Assembly (NCBI GenBank): GCA_029194675.1
Contig: JARFXP010000002.1
Coordinates: 868,001-932,000 of the forward strand
Length of the DNA stretch: 64,000 nt
Direction: 5' to 3'
From: Nitrospira sp.
Lineage (GTDB): Bacteria; Nitrospirota; Nitrospiria; Nitrospirales; Nitrospiraceae
Shown here in pieces: positions 1 through 6,215 of this stretch. Under the pieces are notes generated by a model, which saw only the letters and a program-made list of their open reading frames with translations, did no database searches and had not been told where the DNA came from. Position numbers and translations under genes: made by a program. Positions within the stretch are counted from its first letter, which is position 1; the number at the start of each line of letters is the position of its first letter.

Positions 1-205
1 ACCACTCCCACACGAGGCGAGGATCCTGCTCGAAGGCTTCGGGTGTCGCCAGGTCCTCCGCGCGAAAGTTCTTCCACAAGCCGTCCGTTCCGCGAAACGT
101 CGGCACACCGCTGTCGGCCGAGATCCCGGCGCCGGTGAGCACGGCAATGCTCCGGGCAGTGGCGAGTTGTTGTTTCACGATCCCGAGATCGGAACCGGAG
201 GTCAT
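1..205 (-). CDS. Sirtuin-family NAD-dependent protein deacylase, N-terminal part
   Basis: Only the first 68 codons lie in the window; the gene continues past its left edge. Translation from the ATG at 205 gives the sirtuin nucleotide-binding signature [15 protein letters not shown] at residues 25-39, followed by DGLW. In the family this is the Rossmann-fold loop that binds NAD+ for lysine deacylation. The catalytic histidine and zinc-binding cysteines would be downstream and cannot be checked. The gene is divergent from the ketopantoate reductase-like gene, with about 235 bases between the two starts. The family call is strong; the substrate (acetyl, succinyl or other acyl-lysine) is unknown. 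Confidence 0.9.
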   Translation of the reverse strand, partial: MTSGSDLGIVKQQLATARSIAVLTGAGISADSGVPTFRGTDGLWKNFRAEDLATPEAFEQDPRLVWEW

Positions 206-441
206 GATGTTTTCGGCCTCTTAAGAACGGCTGCGTCGTCGCGCAACCGCATGCTATAGTACGAGCGCTTCACCCGCCTGAGCAGGAAGCTACCTCTGTG
301 GCGTCGTGGAGAAATGCGCAGCGGATTTCCTCCAAAGCCTTGTCGTAGCAGGATACCATTCGGCGGGGTGTCGCTAAAGAACCACGAGGGGCCACGGCTG
401 TCAAGCCGTCTCGCTCCACAGGCAACCATGAGGATGAGAAC

Positions 442-1788
442 ATGAAACAGATCTTGATGGTCGGAGCCGGGTCTGTCGGCGGGTTTTTCGGAGCGCGATT
501 GGCCAAGAAGAATCCCGGCGTGTCGTTCTTACTGCGGCCAAACACGCTGGCGGCGGTGAAACAAAACGGATTGACGATCCGCAGCGCGGATGGAACATTT
601 ACGGTCACACCTCAAGCAGCCTCGGATGCACGCCAGCTCCCTCGACCGGATCTCATCGTGCTCGGCGTGAAAGCCTATGATCTCGACGAGGTTCTGAACC
701 AGATCGAGCCGGTGCTTACTGAAAAAACCGTGATTCTTACCCTACAGAACGGGATCGATACAGAAGACCGGCTTCTTGCGCGAATCCAACGGAATTGTGT
801 GGTCGGCGGCGTCGCCTATATCTACTCCAAAATCGTCGAGCCTGGCGTGATCGACCATTATAAAAAAGGAGCCTTGTCGATCGGCGAACTGATGGGGCAT
901 GAGAGCGAGCGCCTTCTCGCTATCCGTGATCTATTCACATCAGCGGGCGTTCCTTGCCATCTATCCAAAGATATTCGTCGTAGCAAATGGGAGAAAATGT
1001 GTTGGAACTGTGTCTTCAATCCGATTACGGTGCTGATTGATGACCATGTGGCCAAGGCGCTTGACCATCCGGAGATGGCGGGCGTGATCCGGCAGATCGT
1101 CGGAGAAGTCGCGGCCATTGCGGCGACCCTCAAGGTACCTTTACCTCCGGACATGGCCGAACGGGTTGTGAAAGCATCCCAGGAGATTCGTGACATCCAT
1201 ACCTCTATGTACGACGATTGGAAAGCGGGGCGTCGGACGGAGATCGACTACCTCAATGGCTTCATCGTCAGGAAAGGGCGGGATCTCGGCATTCCGACTC
1301 CGGTGAACGAAGCCCTGACGGCAATGATCAAGACGATCACGGAGAAGGAGCAGATCGGTCAGGGGCGCGTACGAATAGAGGGCGCTGTGGTTCAGCCCCT
1401 GTCCTTCGATCGTGCAGCGATCGCATCATTGCCGGCCGAGCATCATGTGGATGTTTCGACCGTCATGCCTGGTACGAGGGGCCGAGGGATTCGGTTGAAG
1501 GGGCTACTCGATGTTCCAGCTTTGACCATCGGTGCGGATCATGTTGCCTTTCACGCTTCGGACGGGAACTATTCCGCCTGCCTCACACTTGATCAGGCCA
1601 GAGAACATGGGGTTCTCGTTTACGAACTTGATGGAGCCCCGTTGCCTGACACGAAAGGCGGCCCGTTTCGTCTGATCACGCCGGGACTTGGCGATCTCTG
1701 TGCGAATGTGAAAGGTGTCGCGAGGATTGAAATCACCAAGGGACCGGGACTGGATACAAGGCAAACAAACTGTCCTCCTAGGCCGTAA
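442..1788 (+). CDS. Ketopantoate reductase fused to a C-terminal molybdopterin-oxidoreductase-like domain
   Basis: Residues 1 to about 303 form a complete ketopantoate reductase (ApbA/PanE family), which reduces 2-dehydropantoate to pantoate with NADPH for pantothenate and CoA synthesis. The dinucleotide-binding GAGSVGG lies at residues 8-14, and the helical C-terminal domain with SKWEKMCWN is present. PanE proteins are normally about 300 residues; this one has 448. The extra 140 residues (about 305-448) read like the second half of the sulfite-oxidase-type molybdopterin domain: a beta-rich segment with RIEGAVVQPLSF, GIRLKGLLD, HASDGNYSA and a final VKGVARIEI. I see no cofactor-ligand cysteine in it. 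The start has a GAGGATGAGA ribosome site. The SGNH-like gene follows after 14 bases. Whether the fused domain binds anything is unknown. Confidence 0.85.
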   Translation: MKQILMVGAGSVGGFFGARLAKKNPGVSFLLRPNTLAAVKQNGLTIRSADGTFTVTPQAASDARQLPRPDLIVLGVKAYDLDEVLNQIEPVLTEKTVILTLQNGIDTEDRLLARIQRNCVVGGVAYIYSKIVEPGVIDHYKKGALSIGELMGHESERLLAIRDLFTSAGVPCHLSKDIRRSKWEKMCWNCVFNPITVLIDDHVAKALDHPEMAGVIRQIVGEVAAIAATLKVPLPPDMAERVVKASQEIRDIHTSMYDDWKAGRRTEIDYLNGFIVRKGRDLGIPTPVNEALTAMIKTITEKEQIGQGRVRIEGAVVQPLSFDRAAIASLPAEHHVDVSTVMPGTRGRGIRLKGLLDVPALTIGADHVAFHASDGNYSACLTLDQAREHGVLVYELDGAPLPDTKGGPFRLITPGLGDLCANVKGVARIEITKGPGLDTRQTNCPPRP

Positions 1789-1802
1789 TCTGACCGAGAG
1801 CA

Positions 1803-2555
1803 ATGGTTCGCGTCGTTGCACTTGGCGCCAGCAATCTGACACGCGGTTTCCAGACCATCGTTTCGACGGCTCGATCAGTATGGGGACCAGACGTCGAAGT
1901 GCTGTCGGCGCTCGGTCATGGTCGTTCTTATGGATCTCCGAGTAGGTTTCTCCATCGCACGTTACCCAGTATCCTCAAGTCAGGCCTGTGGGCTGAGCTG
2001 GAGCGGCGCCCTTCGATGACCACAAGAGGGCTGGTGACCGATGTCGGCAATGACATCCTGTATGGCTTCTCGGTGGAGCGAACGCTTGGATGGGTCGAGG
2101 AGGCGCTCGCTCGTCTGAGGGTTTTCACGAATGATATCGTACTCACCGATTTGCCGCTGGCCAGCATCCACCGCCTATCAAATCTCAAGTTTCTCGCATT
2201 CCGCACAGTCCTGGTGCCGTTTTGTCGGCTCTCCCTGGCGCAAGTACTCGATCGCGCGGAACTGGTTAACGAGGGGTTGACCAAATTGTCCGCTGTCTAC
2301 GGAACCAAATTGTTTCGGCTTGATCCAGCCTGGTATGGCTTCGACCCCATCCATGTGCGCCCTTCGCGATGGCGTTCGGCTTGGCGGCAAATTCTCGGGG
2401 CTCAGCCTGAAACGGAGATGAGCGGTGGGTCGGCGATTGAGAGCGTGAAGTTATATTTCATGCGTCCCGAGCGCCGCTGCTTGTTCGGCGTCGAGCAATT
2501 CACACCGCAATCCGGCGTTGTACTCCGATCCGGCGGGCAGGTGTGGCTGTACTGA
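1803..2555 (+). CDS. SGNH/GDSL hydrolase-like protein
   Basis: A 250-residue protein carrying the spaced blocks of SGNH hydrolases. GASNLTRG at residues 8-15 takes the place of the GDS nucleophile block. TDVGNDI near residues 79-85 corresponds to the GxND block. DPIHVRPS has Asp181 and His184 in the position of the catalytic DxxH. The family contains esterases, lipases and carbohydrate deacetylases; the substrate cannot be read from the sequence. No signal peptide is obvious, so it is probably cytoplasmic. It starts 14 bases after the PanE fusion and is probably cotranscribed with it. The first block is unusual (GAS rather than GDS), so activity is plausible but not certain. Confidence 0.65.
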   Translation: MVRVVALGASNLTRGFQTIVSTARSVWGPDVEVLSALGHGRSYGSPSRFLHRTLPSILKSGLWAELERRPSMTTRGLVTDVGNDILYGFSVERTLGWVEEALARLRVFTNDIVLTDLPLASIHRLSNLKFLAFRTVLVPFCRLSLAQVLDRAELVNEGLTKLSAVYGTKLFRLDPAWYGFDPIHVRPSRWRSAWRQILGAQPETEMSGGSAIESVKLYFMRPERRCLFGVEQFTPQSGVVLRSGGQVWLY

Positions 2556-2664
2556 TGAGGCGTTCAAGGTTGCGGTGGTGTATTGAGTTTTACCGATGGT
2601 CAGCGGTATAGCATTCCATACGTCCCAGCAGTGCACGAGAGGGCTCTTAAACTTGACCGGTAGG

Positions 2665-3027
2665 ATGGAGGATAGATTGCCTGATACTACGTTTCACTAT
2701 TCCTTGTTACTAAAAAGAGCGATCACGGGCCTCATTCTTGGCGCGATTGCGGGGGCGATCCAAGTGTTGTTGTTCAAACGCGATCTCATGCACCTCTGGG
2801 CAGCCATTGCCGCCGGGGTGACCTATATGACCACATGGGTGATTTTCACGGACTGGCTTCGGCTTGGGGGTGGCAAGATTCTCCTAGGCGCGGTCTCGGG
2901 TCTACTCGCGGCTGTTTTGTGGTGGGCGATTGCCGTCCATTCAGAGAACGCGTTCCTCCAGGCGGCGGTGGCCGGCTTGTGTTTTGGTGCAGCCTATGCT
3001 TGGTCTGAAGGAACGAAATCGCCATAA
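2665..3027 (+). CDS. Small four-helix membrane protein of unknown function
   Basis: About 120 residues from the ATG at 2665 (MEDRLPD). An in-frame upstream start at 2596 would add 23 residues with no hydrophobic or conserved look, and neither start has a good ribosome site. The sequence holds four hydrophobic segments (for example ITGLILGAIAGAIQVLLF and ILLGAVSGLLAAVLWWAIAV) separated by short charged loops, so it is an inner-membrane protein. I do not recognise the family. It lies downstream of the SGNH-like gene on the same strand after an approximately 100-base gap. Confidence 0.6.
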   Translation: MEDRLPDTTFHYSLLLKRAITGLILGAIAGAIQVLLFKRDLMHLWAAIAAGVTYMTTWVIFTDWLRLGGGKILLGAVSGLLAAVLWWAIAVHSENAFLQAAVAGLCFGAAYAWSEGTKSP

Positions 3028-3143
3028 GTCTATTGAGTCGATCAAGCTTTCTGTAAAGGAGCGTCACGACGGCGATCGTTTTGCGCACATTCGCCTTTGC
3101 AGGACACCTTGCACGCCATATCTTGCGGGAGTATGATTTTGTC

Positions 3144-3452
3144 ATGATCATCTCGAAGGCAAGAGAGATGTATGGGTTGTCTCGCACGATGAGTTCAACG
3201 TGCATGATGCTACTTCTCTCTGGTTGCATCCTGGCGCAGATGCTTGGGACGCCCATCACCCTTTCGAGTCTGCTCGTTTCATCCGATCTGCTTTCAGAAT
3301 CTGTCTACGAAGACTTCTCTCTTCCATCTGTGGTGTCTGAACCAGGAATATCCGGTCCGCGTTTTCTGCACGCGGAGTTCCAATCGGCAAGTTACCTTCC
3401 GATCTTTCTGACTTCGGTCTTCCATCCTCCCCAAACACAGCTCTCATTGTAG
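3144..3452 (+). CDS. Short exported protein, paralog of the 4011-4313 gene
   Basis: A 102-residue protein of unknown function. An N-terminal hydrophobic stretch (residues about 20-33) leads into LAQMLGTPITLSSLL, then an acidic and proline-rich middle (EDFSLP), and the end YLPIFLTSVFHPP. The gene at 4011 has the same order: LAQMIGTPVTLLSLL, EDFSAISPLP and HLPILITSVFHPP. I chose the ATG at 3144 because it makes the leader exactly as long as in the paralog (33 residues to the Met of LAQM). An upstream ATG at 3081 also exists. The segment LLLSGC could be a lipobox, but the paralog lacks that pattern. The products are probably exported or membrane-anchored. Function unknown. Confidence 0.6.
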   Translation: MIISKAREMYGLSRTMSSTCMMLLLSGCILAQMLGTPITLSSLLVSSDLLSESVYEDFSLPSVVSEPGISGPRFLHAEFQSASYLPIFLTSVFHPPQTQLSL

Positions 3453-3669
3453 TAAGGCTCTGCATAAGCGTAAGAGGTGGTGTAAGTCTCTCCGGAAGCT
3501 GGCTGAGCCACAGGAGCCAAGACCATCTATTGAGGAAGGTCGCTATCAGATGAATATAAGCTCAGATTATGAGTTCGTGTCGAAGAGGCTGTTGCTGGGA
3601 AAATGCTACGGGCAGACTGGCGAGTAATTGAGTTGCAATAAAACCGACCGGCTAAGGAGGTGACTAACA

Positions 3670-3759
3670 ATGCCTGGCATGAACGATGCGCTCTCCTATA
3701 TCTTTTTGGGTATCTTTGTGTTCGCGATCATTGTGTTCGCCCTATTCAGTGCGGGCTAA
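3670..3759 (+). CDS. 29-residue single-pass membrane microprotein
   Basis: This reading frame begins at ATG 3670 after an almost perfect Shine-Dalgarno sequence (TAAGGAGGTGA, nine bases between GGAGG and the ATG). It encodes MPGMNDALSY, then a hydrophobic helix (residues 10-27, rich in Ile, Phe and Val) and ends SAG. The strong ribosome site on so short a frame is the main reason to believe it. Small membrane proteins of this size often act as subunits or regulators of respiratory oxidases or transporters, but nothing in the sequence names a partner. It sits alone between the two 100-residue paralogs. Confidence 0.6.
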   Translation: MPGMNDALSYIFLGIFVFAIIVFALFSAG

Positions 3760-3819
3760 GTGGCTGCAGCACCATTGTGGAAATGGGACTTACTGAGTCT
3801 GGCACAATAGAGTGACAAG

Positions 3820-4029
3820 ATGGGGTATTTCAGGGCGCGATGGGACTTGGCTTTCTTTTTGACTTGTGTGTCACTGTATTCTAAGAGGATCAGTAAGGGG
3901 TGCGAGAGCTCCAAGGACATTGAAAGCGTTCAGGGATGTCCGTGTTTTGCGGTTGAAGGATTCGTAAGTCACAAGCTGTCGAGGAGGGGGCGCCACAGCT
4001 TTGCTCTCCCATGGATAAGAGAGGTTTAA
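3820..4029 (+). pseudogene. Possible C-terminal fragment of the 4.5-kb lipoprotein family
   Basis: A 69-codon open frame whose middle reads KDIESVQGCPCFAVEG. This resembles the C-terminal part of the lipoprotein at 4470-5081, which has SLLEVQGCPTVVEPVG, and around the QGCP codons 12 of 15 bases agree. The rest of the frame has no clear similarity, and its end overlaps the start of the next paralogous gene. I read it as a decayed fragment rather than a working gene, with low certainty. Confidence 0.3.
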
Positions 4030-4313
4030 ATACGGTCTGCTCTCCATACCGTGCAGCCGGCGTAGCATGCGTGATGCTGTTTCTTTGTGTCTGCGTACTT
4101 GCACAGATGATCGGGACACCGGTCACGCTGCTGAGCCTATTGAATTCGGATATGCGTGCAGAATCTGAACCTGTCTCCGAGGACTTTTCAGCCATCTCAC
4201 CGTTGCCTGAGCTGGAGAGGCCTGAGCGTTTCCATCTGGTCAGCGAGTTTCGCCCTATCCGACATCTTCCGATATTGATCACATCTGTGTTCCATCCTCC
4301 CTACCTAGCCTGA
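4011..4313 (+). CDS. Short exported protein, paralog of the 3144-3452 gene
   Basis: A 100-residue protein of unknown function. It shares with the 3144 gene an N-terminal hydrophobic leader of identical length, LAQMIGTPVTLLSLL, an acidic proline-rich middle and a final LPILITSVFHPP. The two genes lie less than 0.6 kb apart in the same direction, so a local duplication is likely. The leader (VMLFLCVCVLAQM) may be a signal peptide cut after VLA or a membrane anchor. A purine-rich GAGGAGGGGG run lies about 20 bases upstream of the ATG, farther than usual for a ribosome site. Confidence 0.6.
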   Translation: MDKRGLNTVCSPYRAAGVACVMLFLCVCVLAQMIGTPVTLLSLLNSDMRAESEPVSEDFSAISPLPELERPERFHLVSEFRPIRHLPILITSVFHPPYLA

Positions 4314-4469
4314 TCTCGTCGGCACGATAGCATCAAGCAGCCTGTTGTCTCGCGGCTTACCGATGCGCGAGCTATGAACCTGTTGGTGTCTTAAGGACAG
4401 TCCGGCTGTTTGTAAGCAGCTTGAAGGTCTTTCAGGTGCATGATCGATCAGGAAAGAGGGGAGGATTTT

Positions 4470-5081
4470 ATGAATAATCAGATCCTTCGTCATGTGTGTT
4501 TCATAAGCACGCTTCTGATGTTCGCTGGCCTCACACTTGGGTGCACCACCGTCCTTGTGCCGAGATCACCAGCAGGCATCACGGTGACAGAGGCGGGTAA
4601 GGATCATGGATGGCTACTGGGGAGAATTCATCTGACTCGGCATGAGATGGATCACACGGAGAAATTTGAGAAGATGAGGATGGTCGATATGCAATGGTGG
4701 CTTGAAGAGGAAACCAGTGGCAAGCGGTTTCAGATCGCTCATCTCCCAGTTGATAACTCTTTCGCAGTGAAACTCCCAGCTGGCTCTTATCGAGTCACGG
4801 GGATCGGTTTCAACAATATGCGGGGGGTCTGGCACACAATGCTTCCTGCCGCATTTAGCGTCCAGTCACGAGAATGCACTTCCCTGGGGACGTGGGTGCT
4901 GCAGATAGAAACAGGATTCTTCAGGGGATGGATCACACGCGAGGTGGTTACCGAGGGCAGGTTTACTCAGGATGATTCAGACAGCCTTCTTGAAGTACAG
5001 GGGTGTCCGACGGTCGTGGAGCCTGTGGGGTCGCCTGTACAGCATTCGATTGCACTGGATAGTCATGTAGGCGGGTTTTAG
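4470..5081 (+). CDS. Lipoprotein, member 1 of a local paralogous family
   Basis: A 203-residue predicted lipoprotein from the ATG at 4470, placed after GGGGAGGATTTT. An in-frame ATG ten codons earlier lacks this spacing. The leader ends in the lipobox LTLGC, giving an acylated cysteine about residue 25. The mature part shares several blocks with the genes at 5199 and 36653: DHGWLLGRIHLTRHE, WWLEEE, GKRF, a FAVKLPAGSYRVTGI segment typical of a beta-sandwich, RECTSLG and a late QGCP. The two conserved cysteines could form a disulfide. No enzyme motif is visible. It is probably anchored in a periplasmic-facing membrane leaflet. Function unknown. Confidence 0.7.
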   Translation: MNNQILRHVCFISTLLMFAGLTLGCTTVLVPRSPAGITVTEAGKDHGWLLGRIHLTRHEMDHTEKFEKMRMVDMQWWLEEETSGKRFQIAHLPVDNSFAVKLPAGSYRVTGIGFNNMRGVWHTMLPAAFSVQSRECTSLGTWVLQIETGFFRGWITREVVTEGRFTQDDSDSLLEVQGCPTVVEPVGSPVQHSIALDSHVGGF

Positions 5082-5198
5082 TTCGCTCAAACGATCTCGG
5101 AGGATGCCCACCAACGATAGGGCGACCTCTGAGCAAAGAATTTCCTGCAAGCCTGAACGTCGTCAACGAAAGATGTTCAGGCTTGGAAAGGGGGCAGT

Positions 5199-5930
5199 AT
5201 GAGAACCATTGAAAACAAGAAGGCTGCTCATAATGGATTTCCGACCGCGCCGGTAGAGACAGGTTCGAGGAGAGCCTTATCCTGTCCGCCTCAAAAGTGG
5301 AGCTTTCTGAATTATTCGATCCTTCGCCATCGTCATAGTCTCGTCCTCGCAAGTGTCCTTTCGCTAGCTGGGTTCGCAGCCGGATGCGCCACGGTCGTGA
5401 CTCCCCTATCGAACTCAGACAGCGTATCGGTGGATGAGCGCCACGGATTGCTATTCGGAAACATTCGGCTCGCTTGGCACGGAACAATCCAGCCAAAAGA
5501 GCTCAAGCAGCCGCTGGGAATGAGGTGGCTGCTTGAGGAGGAAGCCAAGGGAAAACGTTTCGTGCTCGCCAATCTTCCGACTGACGGATCATTTGTGCTG
5601 AAGCTGCCGGCCGGATTCTATCGCGTCAAAAGCATCAGCTTCGATGGTCGAGAGACCTGGCAGGCCATGCTTCCCACCACCTTTGAGGTCCAGCCACGAG
5701 GTTGTACATCGCTCGGGCTATGGGACCTGCAGAGCGAGAACCAATTCTCAAAGTGGATCACGGGGCACGTCCTTGAGAGCCTTGAGCCCGCACCGGGTGA
5801 ACTTCAACAAATTCTGGCTGTCAAAGAGTGCCCGACGTCGGCCGCACCGCCGCTTGACTCTTCGATGAGAAGCAAGTTGGCCTTTCACAATGAAGCGTGG
5901 GAACGGGAGGATCATAATCATATTGACTGA
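5199..5930 (+). CDS. Lipoprotein, member 2 of the paralogous family
   Basis: A homolog of the 4470 gene, with lipobox FAAGC, ERHGLLFGNIRL, WLLEEEAKGKRF, FVLKLPAGFYRVKSI, RGCTSLGL and a late ECP motif. The ATG at 5199 has a good AAAGGGGG ribosome site but would give a leader of about 60 residues. At the place where its relatives start (LNYSILRH against MNNQILRH) it has CTG at 5307, preceded by a preserved GTGGAG. The old start codon may therefore have mutated from ATG to CTG, and the upstream ATG may have taken over, or CTG may still be used. A strong hairpin follows the stop. Function unknown. Confidence 0.65.
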   Translation: MRTIENKKAAHNGFPTAPVETGSRRALSCPPQKWSFLNYSILRHRHSLVLASVLSLAGFAAGCATVVTPLSNSDSVSVDERHGLLFGNIRLAWHGTIQPKELKQPLGMRWLLEEEAKGKRFVLANLPTDGSFVLKLPAGFYRVKSISFDGRETWQAMLPTTFEVQPRGCTSLGLWDLQSENQFSKWITGHVLESLEPAPGELQQILAVKECPTSAAPPLDSSMRSKLAFHNEAWEREDHNHID

Positions 5931-5968
5931 GCAGTCTTCAAAGTAGAGAGGGCAACAGTATGTACCAG

Positions 5969-5995
5969 GGGGGTGGATGCCGTACATCCACCCCC
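5969..5995 (+). terminator. Strong hairpin after the second lipoprotein gene
   Basis: A perfect 11-bp GC-rich stem (GGGGGTGGATG pairing with CATCCACCCCC) with a five-base loop, CCGTA, lies 39 bases after the stop codon at 5930 and is followed by ATTTCC. The short T run makes it a weak intrinsic terminator by textbook rules, but its stability and position suggest it ends or protects the lipoprotein mRNA. Confidence 0.55.
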
Positions 5996-6024
5996 ATTTC
6001 CATAAACGCTAAGGGAGTATCACC

Positions 6025-6198
6025 ATGAGTGGTCCAATTCTTCGCCACGGCCTCATGGCCATCGTTCTGCTTTTATAGGGCGGCTTTCCGCTTGGGTGCA
6101 CCACCGTGGTTGGGCCGGTATCCCCTTCGGAATCTGCGGACGATAACTTACGGCGGCTTCTCGTAGCAAAGGATTGTCCAATCATGAACTGTTTATAA
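6025..6198 (+). pseudogene. Decayed lipoprotein copy with in-frame stop and internal deletion
   Basis: After GGGAG, an ATG starts MSGPILRHGLMAIVLLL. A TAG stop follows, then GGFPLGCTTVVGPVSPSES. The leader and lipobox LGC match the lipoproteins at 4470 and 5199. Immediately afterwards the frame jumps to DDNLRRLLVAKDCP, which matches only the last part of those proteins (DSDSLLEVQGCP and ELQQILAVKECP). About 120 codons of the middle are therefore missing, and the leader carries a nonsense codon. This is a relic of a third tandem copy. It directly abuts the SulP transporter gene. Confidence 0.75.
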
Positions 6199-6215
6199 AA
6201 GAATCCGAAGCAATC

